Below, piece after piece: positions 42,544-52,333 of a stretch of DNA of 64,000 nt; position 1 is the stretch's first letter; every line of letters begins with the position of its first letter. This DNA comes from Rhizobium glycinendophyticum (GTDB lineage Bacteria; Pseudomonadota; Alphaproteobacteria; Rhizobiales; Rhizobiaceae), in contig NZ_VFYP01000002.1 in the NCBI RefSeq assembly GCF_006443685.1, positions 186,001-250,000 of the forward strand. Reading direction: 5' to 3'. The translations under genes and the position numbers were made by a program. The notes beneath the pieces were generated by a model, which searched no databases, was not told where the DNA came from, and was given only the letters and a program-made list of their open reading frames with translations.

Positions 42544-43775
42544 CGTTCCGGCGCCTCAAGCCCGTCGATCTTGCGCAGCTGCGGGAAACCGAGCGCCCAG
42601 ATAACGGCAACCGCTAGCGTCCCAATACCGCCGACGACGACAGCCGGAACAGGGCCGATGAAATGGGCCATGGTGCCAGCACGGAATTCTCCAAGCTCGT
42701 TCGATGCCCCGACGAAAACCATGTTGACGGCATTCACTCGGCCACGCACCTCGTCCGGTGTCCAAAGCGCAATCAGCGTCTCGCGCACATAGACCGAGGC
42801 CATGTCTGCCGCCCCCATCAACATCAGCGCTGCGATTGACAGCCAAGCAGTCTCCGAAAGGCCGAACAGCACCGTGCCGACGCCAAACAGGGCCACACCG
42901 ACAAACATGAAGGTGCCGGCGTTGTGGCGGATCGGGAAGCTTGCCAGGGCGATGGCGACCAGAATAGCTCCGACACCGGGCGCGGCGCGGAGAAGACCGA
43001 GGCCCCATGGGCCAAGCGTCAGGATGTCCCGCGCAAAGACCGGCATCAGCGCGATGGCACCGCCGAGAAGCACGGCGAAGAGGTCGAGCGAAATGGCGCC
43101 GAGCACAACCTTTTCACCGAAGATGAACCGGAAGCCGGCAAGCAGGCTGTCGCGCGTGACCGCCTTGTTGGAGACACGCTGGGGCGGACGCGGAATGGTG
43201 AACACCAGGATAGCGGCCGCAACGAAGAACAGGAAGCAGACGGAATAGGCGACCGTCGGGCTTGCTCCATAGAGAAGGCCACCTGCAACCGGGCCGACGA
43301 TGGAGGCTGTCTGCCAAGAGGACGAGTTCCAGGCGACGGCATTCGACAAGTCCTTGGGCGGCACCAGATTGGGGCTGAGCGACTGGACGGCGGGAGCAGC
43401 AAAGGCGCGTTCGATGCCGAAGACGACGAGAATGGCAAAGACGATCGTCGGCTCGAAGGCATCCGTGATAGTCAGCGCCAGAAGAGCGCCGCCACAGACC
43501 GCACTCAGCACCATGCAGGCCGCGACGATGACCCGCCGGTTATACCGGTCGGCGACTGAACCCGTGACCAGGATCAACAGCAGCGACGGCAGGAACTGCA
43601 CGAGCCCGATCAGGCCGAGATAGAAAGCGCTGCCGGTCTTGTCATACATCTGCCAGCCGACCGAGACGCTGAGGATCTGGGTGGCAAAGGCACCAAGAAA
43701 GCGGGCGAAGAAGAAGCGGGCATAGGAGGAATGTCGGAACGCCGCGAAACGATCGTCGGCCGAGGACGGGTGCAT
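42528..43775 (-). CDS. MFS transporter (EntS/DHA3-like)
   Basis: This 415-residue protein has about 12 membrane helices. The loop 2-3 motif is present as GSVADRYNRRVIVAACM, and the N-terminus reads YARFFFARFLGAFATQILSVSVGWQMYD as in EntS-like and macrolide-efflux-like MFS exporters. A helix with VRETLIALWTPDEVRGRVNAVNMV is also typical. The substrate is unknown. Its 3' end overlaps the amidotransferase gene by 16 bases on the opposite strand, so the two transcripts are mutually antisense at the end. Confidence 0.88.
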   Translation of the reverse strand: MHPSSADDRFAAFRHSSYARFFFARFLGAFATQILSVSVGWQMYDKTGSAFYLGLIGLVQFLPSLLLILVTGSVADRYNRRVIVAACMVLSAVCGGALLALTITDAFEPTIVFAILVVFGIERAFAAPAVQSLSPNLVPPKDLSNAVAWNSSSWQTASIVGPVAGGLLYGASPTVAYSVCFLFFVAAAILVFTIPRPPQRVSNKAVTRDSLLAGFRFIFGEKVVLGAISLDLFAVLLGGAIALMPVFARDILTLGPWGLGLLRAAPGVGAILVAIALASFPIRHNAGTFMFVGVALFGVGTVLFGLSETAWLSIAALMLMGAADMASVYVRETLIALWTPDEVRGRVNAVNMVFVGASNELGEFRAGTMAHFIGPVPAVVVGGIGTLAVAVIWALGFPQLRKIDGLEAPERHEAR

Positions 43776-43905
43776 GGTCTAAAAAACCTTGAAATGCGGG
43801 CGAACGCCCCTGCGTTAAACATGATTCGGATTGCGTGGGCCCCATCCACTTGTCCGTTAAGTCGCCAATGTCTACATCTCTGTCAACCAAGAAATGGAGA
43901 CTTGA

Positions 43906-44196
43906 ATGGTTGCCCTCTTTCAGACGATCGACCTGGCCTTAAGCATCTTTACCTGGATCTTGATCGGGAGCGCGATCTTCTCGTGGCTGTATGCGTTCAA
44001 CGTAATCAATTCCAGCAATCGCTTCGTCGCCTCGCTCGGCCAATTCTTCTATAATGTGACCGAGCCCGTGCTTCGCCCGATCCGCCGCTTCATGCCGGAT
44101 CTGGGCGGCATCGACATCTCGCCGATCATCGTGCTGCTGATCATTTTCTTCCTGCGCTCCTTCCTCTGGAACAGCATCTTCCCGCTGGTTGCCTGA
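43906..44196 (+). CDS. YggT family membrane protein
   Basis: This 96-residue protein has two membrane helices (about 8-32 and 72-92). The YggT signature is clear: [20 protein letters not shown] followed by [22 protein letters not shown] precedes the ATG. In other bacteria YggT relatives are tied to cell division, osmotic shock or membrane protein folding. A shared hairpin separates it from convergent ppa. Confidence 0.92.
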   Translation: MVALFQTIDLALSIFTWILIGSAIFSWLYAFNVINSSNRFVASLGQFFYNVTEPVLRPIRRFMPDLGGIDISPIIVLLIIFFLRSFLWNSIFPLVA

Positions 44197-44230
44197 GTTA
44201 GCCGGCTATGGAATCGCGACACTGAGTATA

Positions 44231-44266
44231 AGAAAATCCTCCGGATCGATCTGATTCGGAGGATTT
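44231..44266 (-). terminator. Terminator of ppa (shared with yggT)
   Basis: Perfect 10-bp arms AAATCCTCCG/CGGAGGATTT (44234-44243 and 44257-44266) with a 13-base loop are followed leftward by T-rich TTCTTATAC. It lies between two convergent genes; the leftward side is the better terminator. Confidence 0.65.
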
Positions 44267-44303
44267 GCAATTTCAGAAGCAAGAGGGAAGTGCCCGGTGA
44301 GGC

Positions 44304-44837
44304 TTACTTCTCGTCCTTGGCGCGCTGGATCGATTCCAAGATGATCTGCTTGGCATAATCAACGTCCTTCCAGCCACCGATCTTCACCCACTTGCCGGGC
44401 TCCAGATCCTTGTAGTGCTCAAAGAAGTGCTGGATCTGCTTCAGGGTGATTTCCGGAAGATCGGTGTAATTGGCGATCTTGTCGTAGCGGCGGGTCAGCT
44501 TCGGAACAGGAACGGCAAGGATCTTCTCGTCCATGCCGCCATCATCTTCCATCATCATGACGCCGATCGGGCGTACATTGATCACGCAACCCGGCACCAG
44601 CGGACGGGTATTGCAGATCAGAACGTCCAGCGGATCGCCGTCGAGGCAGAGCGTGTGCGGCACGAAGCCGTAATTGCCCGGATAGGTCATCGGGGTGTAA
44701 AGGAAGCGGTCGACGACGAGCGTACCTGCGTCCTTGTCCATTTCGTACTTGATCGGTTGGCCGCCGACCGGAACCTCAACGATCACGTTGATGTCTTCCG
44801 GCGGGTTCTTGCCAATGGCAATTGCATCGATACGCAT
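44304..44837 (-). CDS. ppa: Inorganic pyrophosphatase
   Basis: This 177-residue family I pyrophosphatase hydrolyses PPi to drive biosynthesis. Metal and substrate motifs are visible: [34 protein letters not shown] with the catalytic aspartates, and [15 protein letters not shown]. Length matches other alphaproteobacterial enzymes. The N-terminal [19 protein letters not shown] is typical. Confidence 0.97.
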   Translation of the reverse strand: MRIDAIAIGKNPPEDINVIVEVPVGGQPIKYEMDKDAGTLVVDRFLYTPMTYPGNYGFVPHTLCLDGDPLDVLICNTRPLVPGCVINVRPIGVMMMEDDGGMDEKILAVPVPKLTRRYDKIANYTDLPEITLKQIQHFFEHYKDLEPGKWVKIGGWKDVDYAKQIILESIQRAKDEK

Positions 44838-44963
44838 GTCTGGACCCCGTAGAGTGTTGAATTCTCGCGCTACCTAATGCGAAATATGGCGCAATGCAAC
44901 ACGGCTTTGGGTGAAGCCTGGATGACAAAACTGCCACAGCCGTTCCGGGAGGAGAAACACGCC

Positions 44964-45590
44964 GTGAAGATGTCCAGCATTCTGTCGCTCGTTATAATGA
45001 CGATCGCCGTCCTCGTCCTGCCTGAAGCTGCAAGGGCCAATGACAGCGTCTATACCGACCTCGATCTCGACCAATGCCAGACCCTGGCAGAAGATCAGAT
45101 GGGCGTTTCCCTCAAATGCAGGGGCTACCGCGGCGAGCCGGTCTACTTCAAGGAAGGTGACCTTAGACAAAGCGTGTTCTACGGTCGGGTCGACAAGGAA
45201 CTGATTGAAGGCGCGTTCGAAAGTTTCTCGGCATTCAACCACATAAATACAAAGATCGAGTGGCGGCTCAATGATGCGGGCGAACCCTTCGCCGCCATCC
45301 TGCGCTGGTTCATCGACAATCCCGGGCCTGAGGGCGGCTCGACCAAAGCATCTCGCGGCGAAATCCTTGTCGTGTCCCGCGTCGGCACTTCGGACTATGG
45401 CGGGTCCTGCATGGTGGCTCTCGTGGACGCAAAGGCCAATGCGGATGCCAACGTAAAAGCCCGCCAAATCGCCGATGACACCGCGCAGGACTTTGCCTGT
45501 GGCATGCAGGAGCCGGAATGGGTAGGCAAGCGCGGTGACCTCGTCAGTGAACGAACATTCAGCTGGCCGGAAGGTTACGTGGTCGAATGA
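44964..45590 (+). CDS. Secreted protein of unknown function
   Basis: A strong ribosome binding site (GGGAGGAG, 44947-44954) fits a GTG start at 44964, giving 208 residues; an ATG follows six bases later. A signal peptide (ILSLVIMTIAVLVLPEAARA) precedes the mature protein. Cysteines in DQCQTLAED, LKCRGYRG, GGSCMVAL and FACGMQEP suggest two disulfides in the periplasm. No family is recognised. It is divergent from ppa and convergent with the GNAT gene. Confidence 0.75.
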   Translation: MKMSSILSLVIMTIAVLVLPEAARANDSVYTDLDLDQCQTLAEDQMGVSLKCRGYRGEPVYFKEGDLRQSVFYGRVDKELIEGAFESFSAFNHINTKIEWRLNDAGEPFAAILRWFIDNPGPEGGSTKASRGEILVVSRVGTSDYGGSCMVALVDAKANADANVKARQIADDTAQDFACGMQEPEWVGKRGDLVSERTFSWPEGYVVE

Positions 45591-45607
45591 GAGGAAAACA
45601 GACGGCG

Positions 45608-46114
45608 TCAGTTCCAGATGAAGCCGAGCTTTTTCAGCTGTACGTCGTCGAAATCCTCCATGCCTTCCACGGCGTCTACACCGCCGTTCGAGCGGAAGAA
45701 GTTGGCGGCGATTTCGCTGTCTTCCAGGCACCAGACGACCATACCCTCGCAGCCGAGGGACTTGAGCAGCCGACGCGCTTCGTGAAAAAGCGAGTGGCCA
45801 AGGCCGATGCCCTGATATTCGGGGCGCAAATAGAGTTCGTAGATCTCACCTTCATGCGGCAGGGCGCGCGCGCGATTGAGACCGAGCGACGCATAGCCGG
45901 CGACCATTCCGGCCACCTCGACGATGAGGATCGTGGCTGGCCCACGGGTTGCTTTGCGCCACCATGCTTCGCCGCGACGCTCGATCATGCGGGTGAGAGC
46001 TCTGTGTGGAATGATCCCTGAATAGGCCTGCTGCCAGGCAGTGCGGTGCACATCGGCAATCGCCGCGGCATCTGTCGGGCCGGCCAACCGCATGTCTATC
46101 GACAACGTCTTCAT
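45608..46114 (-). CDS. GNAT family N-acetyltransferase
   Basis: The ATG at 46114, with GGAAGTG upstream, gives 168 residues. The acetyl-CoA binding segment LYLRPEYQGIGLGHSLFHEA (motif A, Q/RxxGxG/A) is clear, and the N-terminal MRLAGPTDAAAIADVH and the C-terminal CLEDSEIAANFFRSNGG are typical. The acceptor substrate is unknown. It stands alone on the minus strand; a TTAA-N7-TTAA pattern lies at 46197-46211 upstream, but in AT-rich sequence. Confidence 0.88.
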   Translation of the reverse strand: MKTLSIDMRLAGPTDAAAIADVHRTAWQQAYSGIIPHRALTRMIERRGEAWWRKATRGPATILIVEVAGMVAGYASLGLNRARALPHEGEIYELYLRPEYQGIGLGHSLFHEARRLLKSLGCEGMVVWCLEDSEIAANFFRSNGGVDAVEGMEDFDDVQLKKLGFIWN

Positions 46115-46248
46115 AACGTCACTTCCGCCTCGTTGGACCGGCACCGACGTCATGCCGGCGACCGCGAGAAACAGTCTAACTGTTCTTTTTGGAAATTTAA
46201 CGCTTTTTTAATCATCCTCGCAAGCGCGGAGCCACGCGCTACACAGAC

Positions 46249-46276
46249 AAAAACCCCGGCCAAGTTGACCGGGGTT
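46249..46276 (-). terminator. Terminator of typA
   Basis: The 8-bp arms AACCCCGG/CCGGGGTT (46252-46259 and 46269-46276), 9-base loop and leftward TTTTTGTCTG form a strong intrinsic terminator 27 bases after the typA stop. Confidence 0.78.
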
Positions 46277-46303
46277 CTGAATAGTTCAGATTTTTCAGCA
46301 GGT

Positions 46304-48130
46304 TCAGCCCTGCGATGCACGCTGCTTTTCGAACCGCTTGCGGTCGTTGGCATCGAGGAACATCTTGCGCAGACGGATCGACTTCGGCGTGACTTCCATA
46401 AGTTCGTCGTCCTGAATCCACGACAGGGCGCGGTCAAGCGTCATGCGGATCGGCGGGGTCAGCTTGACGGCTTCGTCCTTGCCAGCGGCGCGGATGTTGG
46501 TGAGCTGCTTGCCCTTGAGAACGTTGACTTCCAGATCGTTGTCACGGGTATGGATACCGATGATCATGCCCTGGTAGACCTTTTCGCCCGGCTCGATGAT
46601 CATCGGGCCGCGATCTTCCAGGTTAAACATGGCGTAAGCCACGGCTTCACCCGAACCGTTCGACAGGAGCACGCCGTTGACGCGACCGGCGATCGGGCCC
46701 TTGTAAGGCTGATAGTCGTGGAACAGGCGGTTCATGATCGCAGTACCACGCGTGTCGGTCAGCAGCTCCGACTGATAGCCGATAAGGCCGCGGGTCGGCG
46801 CGAGGAACTTCAGACGAACGCGGTTGCCGCCCGACGGACGAAGCTCGGTCATCTCGGCCTTCCGCTCGGACATCTTCTGCACGACGATGCCGGAATGTTC
46901 TTCGTCGACGTCGATGACGACTTCTTCGATCGGCTCCATCAGCTGGCCGGTCGTTTCGTCATTGTGCATGACGACACGCGGACGCGAGACGGCCAGTTCG
47001 AAGCCTTCGCGGCGCATGGTTTCGATCAGAACAGCGAGCTGCAATTCGCCACGGCCCGAGACGAAGAACGAATCCTTGCCTTCGGCTTCTTCGATCTTCA
47101 GCGCGACATTGCCTTCGGCTTCCTTGAGCAGGCGGTCACGGATGACGCGGCTCGTGACCTTGTCGCCTTCGGTGCCGGCAAGCGGGCTGTCGTTGACGAT
47201 GAAGGACATGGTGACGGTCGGCGGATCGATCGGCTGAGCCTTCATGGCTTCCGTCACCGACGGATCACAGAAGGTATCGGCAACCGTGCCTTTGGAGAGA
47301 CCGGCGATCGCAACGATGTCGCCGGCATGGGCTTCATCGATCGCGGTACGCTCAATGCCACGGAAGGCGAGGATCTTCGAGATACGGCCGCTTTCGATGG
47401 TCTTGCCGTCCTGGCTCAGGACCTTGACGGCCTGGTTGGACTTGATCGAGCCTGACGCGATACGGCCGGTGATGATGCGGCCGAGGAACGGGTTGGCTTC
47501 AAGGATCGTACCGATCATGCGGAACGGACCTTCTTCAACCGTCGGCTCCGGCACATGCTCGAGCACGAGGTCGAGGAGCGGGGCCAGACCCTGCTCCTTG
47601 GGGCCTTCCGGGTTGACGTTCATCCAGCCATCGCGGCCCGAACCGTAGAGGATCGGGAAGTCGAGCTGTTCGTCGGTCGCGTCGAGATTGGCGAAAAGGT
47701 CGAAGACTTCGTTGATGACTTCCTCGTGGCGGCCGTCCGGACGGTCGATCTTGTTGATCGCAACGATCGGGCGAAGACCGACCTTCAGCGCCTTGCCGAC
47801 GACGAACTTGGTCTGCGGCATCGGACCTTCGGAGGAGTCGACCAGAACGATCGCGCCGTCAACCATCGAGAGAATACGCTCGACTTCGCCGCCGAAGTCG
47901 GCGTGGCCGGGGGTGTCGACGATGTTGATGCGGTGACCCTTCCACTCGATCGAGGTCGCCTTGGCGAGAATGGTGATCCCGCGTTCCTTTTCCAGGTCGT
48001 TCGAGTCCATCATGCGCTCGGCAGTGCGCTGGTTCTCACGGAACGAACCGGACTGCTTCAAGAGCTCGTCGACAAGCGTCGTTTTTCCATGGTCGACGTG
48101 CGCGATGATCGCGATGTTACGCATTTTCAT
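46304..48130 (-). CDS. typA: Ribosome-associated translational GTPase TypA/BipA
   Basis: This 608-residue GTPase binds the 70S ribosome and supports growth at low temperature and under stress. G motifs are visible: AHVDHGKTTLVDE (G1), GITILAK (G2), DTPGHADFGGE (G3) and NKIDRPD (G4). Beta-barrel and EF-G-like domains follow, and the C-terminal unique domain includes NVLKGKQLTNIRAAG. It ends at a strong terminator. Confidence 0.97.
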   Translation of the reverse strand: MKMRNIAIIAHVDHGKTTLVDELLKQSGSFRENQRTAERMMDSNDLEKERGITILAKATSIEWKGHRINIVDTPGHADFGGEVERILSMVDGAIVLVDSSEGPMPQTKFVVGKALKVGLRPIVAINKIDRPDGRHEEVINEVFDLFANLDATDEQLDFPILYGSGRDGWMNVNPEGPKEQGLAPLLDLVLEHVPEPTVEEGPFRMIGTILEANPFLGRIITGRIASGSIKSNQAVKVLSQDGKTIESGRISKILAFRGIERTAIDEAHAGDIVAIAGLSKGTVADTFCDPSVTEAMKAQPIDPPTVTMSFIVNDSPLAGTEGDKVTSRVIRDRLLKEAEGNVALKIEEAEGKDSFFVSGRGELQLAVLIETMRREGFELAVSRPRVVMHNDETTGQLMEPIEEVVIDVDEEHSGIVVQKMSERKAEMTELRPSGGNRVRLKFLAPTRGLIGYQSELLTDTRGTAIMNRLFHDYQPYKGPIAGRVNGVLLSNGSGEAVAYAMFNLEDRGPMIIEPGEKVYQGMIIGIHTRDNDLEVNVLKGKQLTNIRAAGKDEAVKLTPPIRMTLDRALSWIQDDELMEVTPKSIRLRKMFLDANDRKRFEKQRASQG

Positions 48131-48287
48131 GATTTGGATCTCTGGCGGCTAGGGCGCTAGACAGGAGGAAGCGCCGATTTACTTTGGCGCGCTCATACCC
48201 TGTTTTTTGCAATTGCGAAAGGGGGAAACGCCCGGAGCGCCGGCGATGGTTACCGCCGACGCCGAGATTTACGCGGGTAATGCCGTG

Positions 48288-50351
48288 TCAGGCGGCAAGG
48301 CCCCGCTTCCTCAGCATCGCCTCTGGGCTCGGCATCTTGCCGCGGAAGGCCCGATAGGCATCCTTCGGATCAACAGATCCACCGACAGAATAGATGTGGT
48401 CCTTCAGCTTGCGCGCCGTCTCGGGATCGAAGGCGTTGCCGGTCTCCTCGAAGGCGGAGAACGCGTCAGCATCGAGCACCTCCGACCACATGTAGGAATA
48501 GTATCCGGCAGAATAACCGTCACCGGCAAAGACATGCTGGAAGTGCGGGGTCGCATGACGCATGACGATGGAGGACGGCATGCCGATTTCCTTGAGTACC
48601 TCGTCCTGCACCGCCATCGGGTCCTCGACCGCGTCGCGCGTGTGGAAGGCCATGTCGACCAGGGCGGATGAGGTGAATTCCACTGTATTGAAGCCGGCAT
48701 TGAAGTTGCGAGCAGCCAGCACCTTGTCGAGCAGGGCCTGCGGCATCGGCGCGCCTGTCTCGTAATGCACAGCATAGGTCTTCAGGATTTCGGGCACTGT
48801 CAGCCAGTGCTCGTAAAGTTGCGACGGCAGTTCGACGAAATCACGCGAGACACCCGTGCCTGATACGGTCGGGTAGGCCACGTTCGACAGCATTCCATGC
48901 GCCGCATGTCCGAACTCGTGAAATAGGGTCCGCGCATCGTCGAGCGACAGAAGTGCCGGTCTGCCCGGCTCCGGCTTGGCGAAGTTGCAGACATTGTAGA
49001 TGATCGGGATCTCGCCGAGCCGGCCATTGGCGAGCGGCAAGCGATGCTGCGACTGGAAGCTGCTCATCCAAGCGCCGGATCGTTTTGACGGACGCGCAAA
49101 ATAGTCGCCGAGGAAGAGCGCGACGAGCTTGTCCTCACGGTCGCGAATTTCGAACACCCGCACGTCGGGATGATAGCCGACCACATTCTTGAGCGGCACG
49201 GCGTGAATGCCGAAGATTCGACCCGCAACGTCAAAACAGGCTTCGATGATCTTCTCCAGCTGCAGGTAGGGCTTGAGTTCCGCTTCCGAGAAATCGAACT
49301 TCCGCGTGCGAAGCTTTTCTGCATAGTGGCGCCAGTCCCAGGGGGCGACCACGTGGTTGCGCCCTTCCTCGGCTATGATCTCTGCCAAGGCCTGCTCTTC
49401 GTCACGGGCCTGAACAACAGCCTTCTCCCAGACCTGCATCAGGAGGCCGTTCACGGCCTCCGCGGTTTCGGCCATTGTGTTGTCGAGCTTGAGGGCCGCA
49501 TAGTCGGCGTAACCCAGCAGCTTTGCCTTCTCGGCGCGCAGCGCCAGCGTCTCTGTGACGATCGCCCGGTTGTCCGTCTCCCCACCATTGATGCCGCGCG
49601 ACGTCCAGGCCTTGAAGGCAATCTCCCGGAGGTCACGCCGTTCGGAAAAGGTGAGAAAAGGCTCGATGATCGAACGCGACAATGTCACGACATGCGAATG
49701 GCCGCCGCCGTGCGCCTGAGCGGCAGAGGCCATGGCATCGCGCAAGAAGGCTGGAATGCCCGCGAGATCCTCTTCGCCGGCAAGCGGCAGCACCCATGAG
49801 GATTCGTCAGCCAGCACGTTCTGGCCGAAGCTGGCCCCGAGACTTGCAAGGCGTTCGTTGATGGCAGCCAGCCGATCCTGTTCCACCTTTTCCAGCTTGG
49901 CGCCCGACTTGACGAAACCTTTCCAGTGCCGCTCCAGGACGCGCGTTTCTTCGAGCGTCAGTCCCAGCGTGTCACGCTGCTCCCAAAGAGCGTCGATGCG
50001 GCGGAAGAGCGGCATGTTCGTCCCGATCTTCGAATAGTGGCGAGACATCTTCGGTGCGATTTCGCGCTCAAGGGCCTGGATCTCAGGGTTGGTATGCGCG
50101 CCGGCCCGGTTCCAGAAAAGCGCCGACACGCGCGAGAGGGCATCACCCGCCACCTCCAGTGCAACGATCGTATTGGCGAAAGTCGGCGCCTCCGAATTAC
50201 CGGCGATGGTCTCGATTTCGGCCTCGTGCTGCTTCAACGCCACCTCGAAAGCCGGCGCATAATCGCTATCGATGATCTGCTCGAACTGCGGCAGTCCGTG
50301 AGGGCCATCCCATTCGACAACGGCGGGATTGAGTGCGGGCGAACCTGTCAT
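48288..50351 (-). CDS. M3 family metallopeptidase (oligopeptidase A/Dcp-like)
   Basis: The ATG at 50351, preceded by GGAGG, gives 687 residues. It is a cytoplasmic zinc oligopeptidase; the HEFGH motif (TLFHEFGHAAHGML) lies near residue 478, and the third zinc ligand is expected a few residues on, around the VELPSQLYEHW segment. The N-terminal helical region and the terminal SYMWSEVLDADAF block are characteristic. It probably degrades short peptides. There is no signal sequence. It is divergent from an unknown soluble-protein gene. Confidence 0.93.
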   Translation of the reverse strand: MTGSPALNPAVVEWDGPHGLPQFEQIIDSDYAPAFEVALKQHEAEIETIAGNSEAPTFANTIVALEVAGDALSRVSALFWNRAGAHTNPEIQALEREIAPKMSRHYSKIGTNMPLFRRIDALWEQRDTLGLTLEETRVLERHWKGFVKSGAKLEKVEQDRLAAINERLASLGASFGQNVLADESSWVLPLAGEEDLAGIPAFLRDAMASAAQAHGGGHSHVVTLSRSIIEPFLTFSERRDLREIAFKAWTSRGINGGETDNRAIVTETLALRAEKAKLLGYADYAALKLDNTMAETAEAVNGLLMQVWEKAVVQARDEEQALAEIIAEEGRNHVVAPWDWRHYAEKLRTRKFDFSEAELKPYLQLEKIIEACFDVAGRIFGIHAVPLKNVVGYHPDVRVFEIRDREDKLVALFLGDYFARPSKRSGAWMSSFQSQHRLPLANGRLGEIPIIYNVCNFAKPEPGRPALLSLDDARTLFHEFGHAAHGMLSNVAYPTVSGTGVSRDFVELPSQLYEHWLTVPEILKTYAVHYETGAPMPQALLDKVLAARNFNAGFNTVEFTSSALVDMAFHTRDAVEDPMAVQDEVLKEIGMPSSIVMRHATPHFQHVFAGDGYSAGYYSYMWSEVLDADAFSAFEETGNAFDPETARKLKDHIYSVGGSVDPKDAYRAFRGKMPSPEAMLRKRGLAA

Positions 50352-50543
50352 GAAAACCTCCTGCGGCGGCACCTGGGATCGGCGAAGCAACTATCTTCGA
50401 TATGCTATTGCGACGGAGCTGTGGCAAGCAGGCAAAAAGCGGTGAACAAGAATAGATTATTCCACTCCACCCGAACATGACGATTGACGAATTTTCGCTA
50501 AAGGCGATAGATCGAATCATCCTATGAAAGGACGGTCACCGCC

Positions 50544-50972
50544 ATGGAAATCTTTCCAATTCAGCCGGTTGGCATTTCGCCGCTGAAACTGCGGGAAAGC
50601 AGCCCACAGCCGGATGTGAAAATGTCTGATCTGGCGTCTAAGGCGCCAACATCCAAAGATCAAGAAGTCTTCGAGGAAGCCCTCTCCGTCTTTGCGAGCA
50701 TGACTCCGCGCCGCCTTCGGGAAATCGCGAGCGAGAGCTTTCAGAAGGACGAGATCGACGAAGGCACCTTCCGGGAACTCTCAACGGAGCTGCCATTGCA
50801 GGCAGTCGACCGAAACGGAAACGTGGCAGACCTCTCGACACTGACCGACGACACGCACTTCGATTATGCGGAATATTACAAGACGCAGCAGTCCCTGGCC
50901 GAAATGATCGGCGACATGGACATGGCCGATTCCTACTCAAAAGTCCTGGACTTCTTCACTCGAACCAGTTGA
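50544..50972 (+). CDS. Soluble protein of unknown function
   Basis: This 142-residue acidic protein has no signal peptide or membrane helix. It begins with a Pro-rich stretch (IFPIQPVGISPLKL), followed by a helical region (EEALSVFASMTPRRLREIA) and two acidic segments. I recognise no family. A TTGACG hexamer at 50485-50490 may be its -35 box. The length, start context and composition look genuine, but the protein is an orphan between the divergent M3 peptidase and the Bcr-like transporter. Confidence 0.6.
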   Translation: MEIFPIQPVGISPLKLRESSPQPDVKMSDLASKAPTSKDQEVFEEALSVFASMTPRRLREIASESFQKDEIDEGTFRELSTELPLQAVDRNGNVADLSTLTDDTHFDYAEYYKTQQSLAEMIGDMDMADSYSKVLDFFTRTS

Positions 50973-51080
50973 TGCGTCAGCCGGGGGCTTCTCATTTTTT
51001 GGGGTTCGATACCCACACCGTTTCGCCGTAAGTGGTCGCAGCGCTACCTGCGCCGATTTCCACGATCGAGGCGACGGAAA

Positions 51081-52271
51081 ATGACGACAGTGCGGATGAG
51101 CGAACGGCGGACGACCTTTCTGGGTGCGCTGCTGACCACGCTCGGCCCGATCTCCATGGCCATTTACACGCCGGCCATGCCGCAACTGGTTGAGGCCTTT
51201 GCGACGACGGCAGCTTCGGTAAAGCTCAGCCTCTCCCTTTTCTTCGGCGGCTTCGCCATGGCACAACTCGTCGCCGGACCTCTGTCCGATGCTCTGGGGC
51301 GAAAGACCGCCACCCTCATTTTCCTCGCCATATACATTATAGGCTCCCTGCTCGCCGCAATGGCGCCGTCGATCGAATTCATCCTCGTTGCCCGGCTGAT
51401 TCAGGGAATCGGCGCCTCCGTCGGCGTCGTGGTCGGGCGCGCCATCGTCCGCGATCTCTTCGTCGGTTCAGATGCGGCACGCATCCTCAATACCATCGGC
51501 ATTTTTCTCGCTATTGGCCCCGCGATGGGTCCGACGCTCGGCGGACTAACCCTGGCGGCATTCGACTGGCACGCGGTCTTCCTTCTTCTGGTTGGCTTCG
51601 GCCTTTCGGCGGGAGCGTGCACGCTCCTCTTCATGCGCGAGACCGTTACACGTGATCTCGGCCGCCTACGGCCCATGCGATTGATGCGCGGCTATCTGGA
51701 GGTCGCCGCCAATACGCGCTTCCTCGCCGCTTCCCTCGTTCTCAGCGGCTCGATTGGGGCGCTCTATGCCCAATCGACCATGCTGCCCTTTATCCTCATC
51801 GATCGTGTCGGGCTAACGCCGACCGAGTTCGGTCTCGGCATGCTGATGCAGTCCGGCTCCTATTTACTTGGATCGCTGACCTTGAAGTTGGTGGCTTCCC
51901 GGCTCGGCGGGCCAAACGCGGCACGGATCGGCATTAGTTTGTGCGGGCTCGGCGGTCTTGTCATGGCGCTGTCCGTGGCCTTCATCGAGCCTCGCTATCT
52001 GACGATCATGGGCCCGGTTGCGATCTGCACCTTCGGGATCGCGTTTCTGACCCCGCATGTGGTCACGGTGAGCATGGCACCCTTCGCACATATCGCCGGC
52101 TCTGCCTCGGCGACGACCGGTTTCCTGCAGATGAGTGCCGGCTTTCTCGGCGGTGTCGCGGCAGCGGCCATCGGCGACCCGCTGCATGCCTTCGGCATCA
52201 TCATCCCGACCATGGAATTCTCGGCCGTTGCCGGTTTCCTCTGGCTACGCTTCCTGACTAGGCGCTGCTGA
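51081..52271 (+). CDS. Bcr/CflA family drug-resistance MFS transporter
   Basis: This 396-residue, 12-helix exporter fits the DHA1 Bcr/CflA group: LGPISMAIYTPAMPQL near the N-terminus, the loop motif GPLSDALGRKTATL, RLIQGIGASVGVVVGRAIVRD and the motif C GPAMGPTLGGL. Relatives export bicyclomycin, chloramphenicol or sulfonamides, and some export cysteine; the native substrate here is unknown. It is convergent with argG, with a terminator between. Confidence 0.92.
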   Translation: MTTVRMSERRTTFLGALLTTLGPISMAIYTPAMPQLVEAFATTAASVKLSLSLFFGGFAMAQLVAGPLSDALGRKTATLIFLAIYIIGSLLAAMAPSIEFILVARLIQGIGASVGVVVGRAIVRDLFVGSDAARILNTIGIFLAIGPAMGPTLGGLTLAAFDWHAVFLLLVGFGLSAGACTLLFMRETVTRDLGRLRPMRLMRGYLEVAANTRFLAASLVLSGSIGALYAQSTMLPFILIDRVGLTPTEFGLGMLMQSGSYLLGSLTLKLVASRLGGPNAARIGISLCGLGGLVMALSVAFIEPRYLTIMGPVAICTFGIAFLTPHVVTVSMAPFAHIAGSASATTGFLQMSAGFLGGVAAAAIGDPLHAFGIIIPTMEFSAVAGFLWLRFLTRRC

Positions 52272-52280
52272 CCGGGCAAA

Positions 52281-52312
52281 GAAAAACCCGCCTGCCGCAA
52301 AGCAGACGGGTT
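52281..52312 (-). terminator. Terminator of argG
   Basis: The arms AACCCG-C-CTGC and GCAG-A-CGGGTT (52285-52295, 52302-52312) form a stem with one mismatch, followed leftward by TTTTTCTTT. It lies 22 bases after the argG stop. Confidence 0.68.
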
Positions 52313-52333
52313 GGATATGCCCGTTAGGTCGAC

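Noticed and set aside
46197..46211. TTAA-N7-TTAA pattern upstream of the GNAT gene
   Set aside because: It lacks the trailing C of the CtrA consensus and lies in a T/A-rich run where it is likely to occur by chance.
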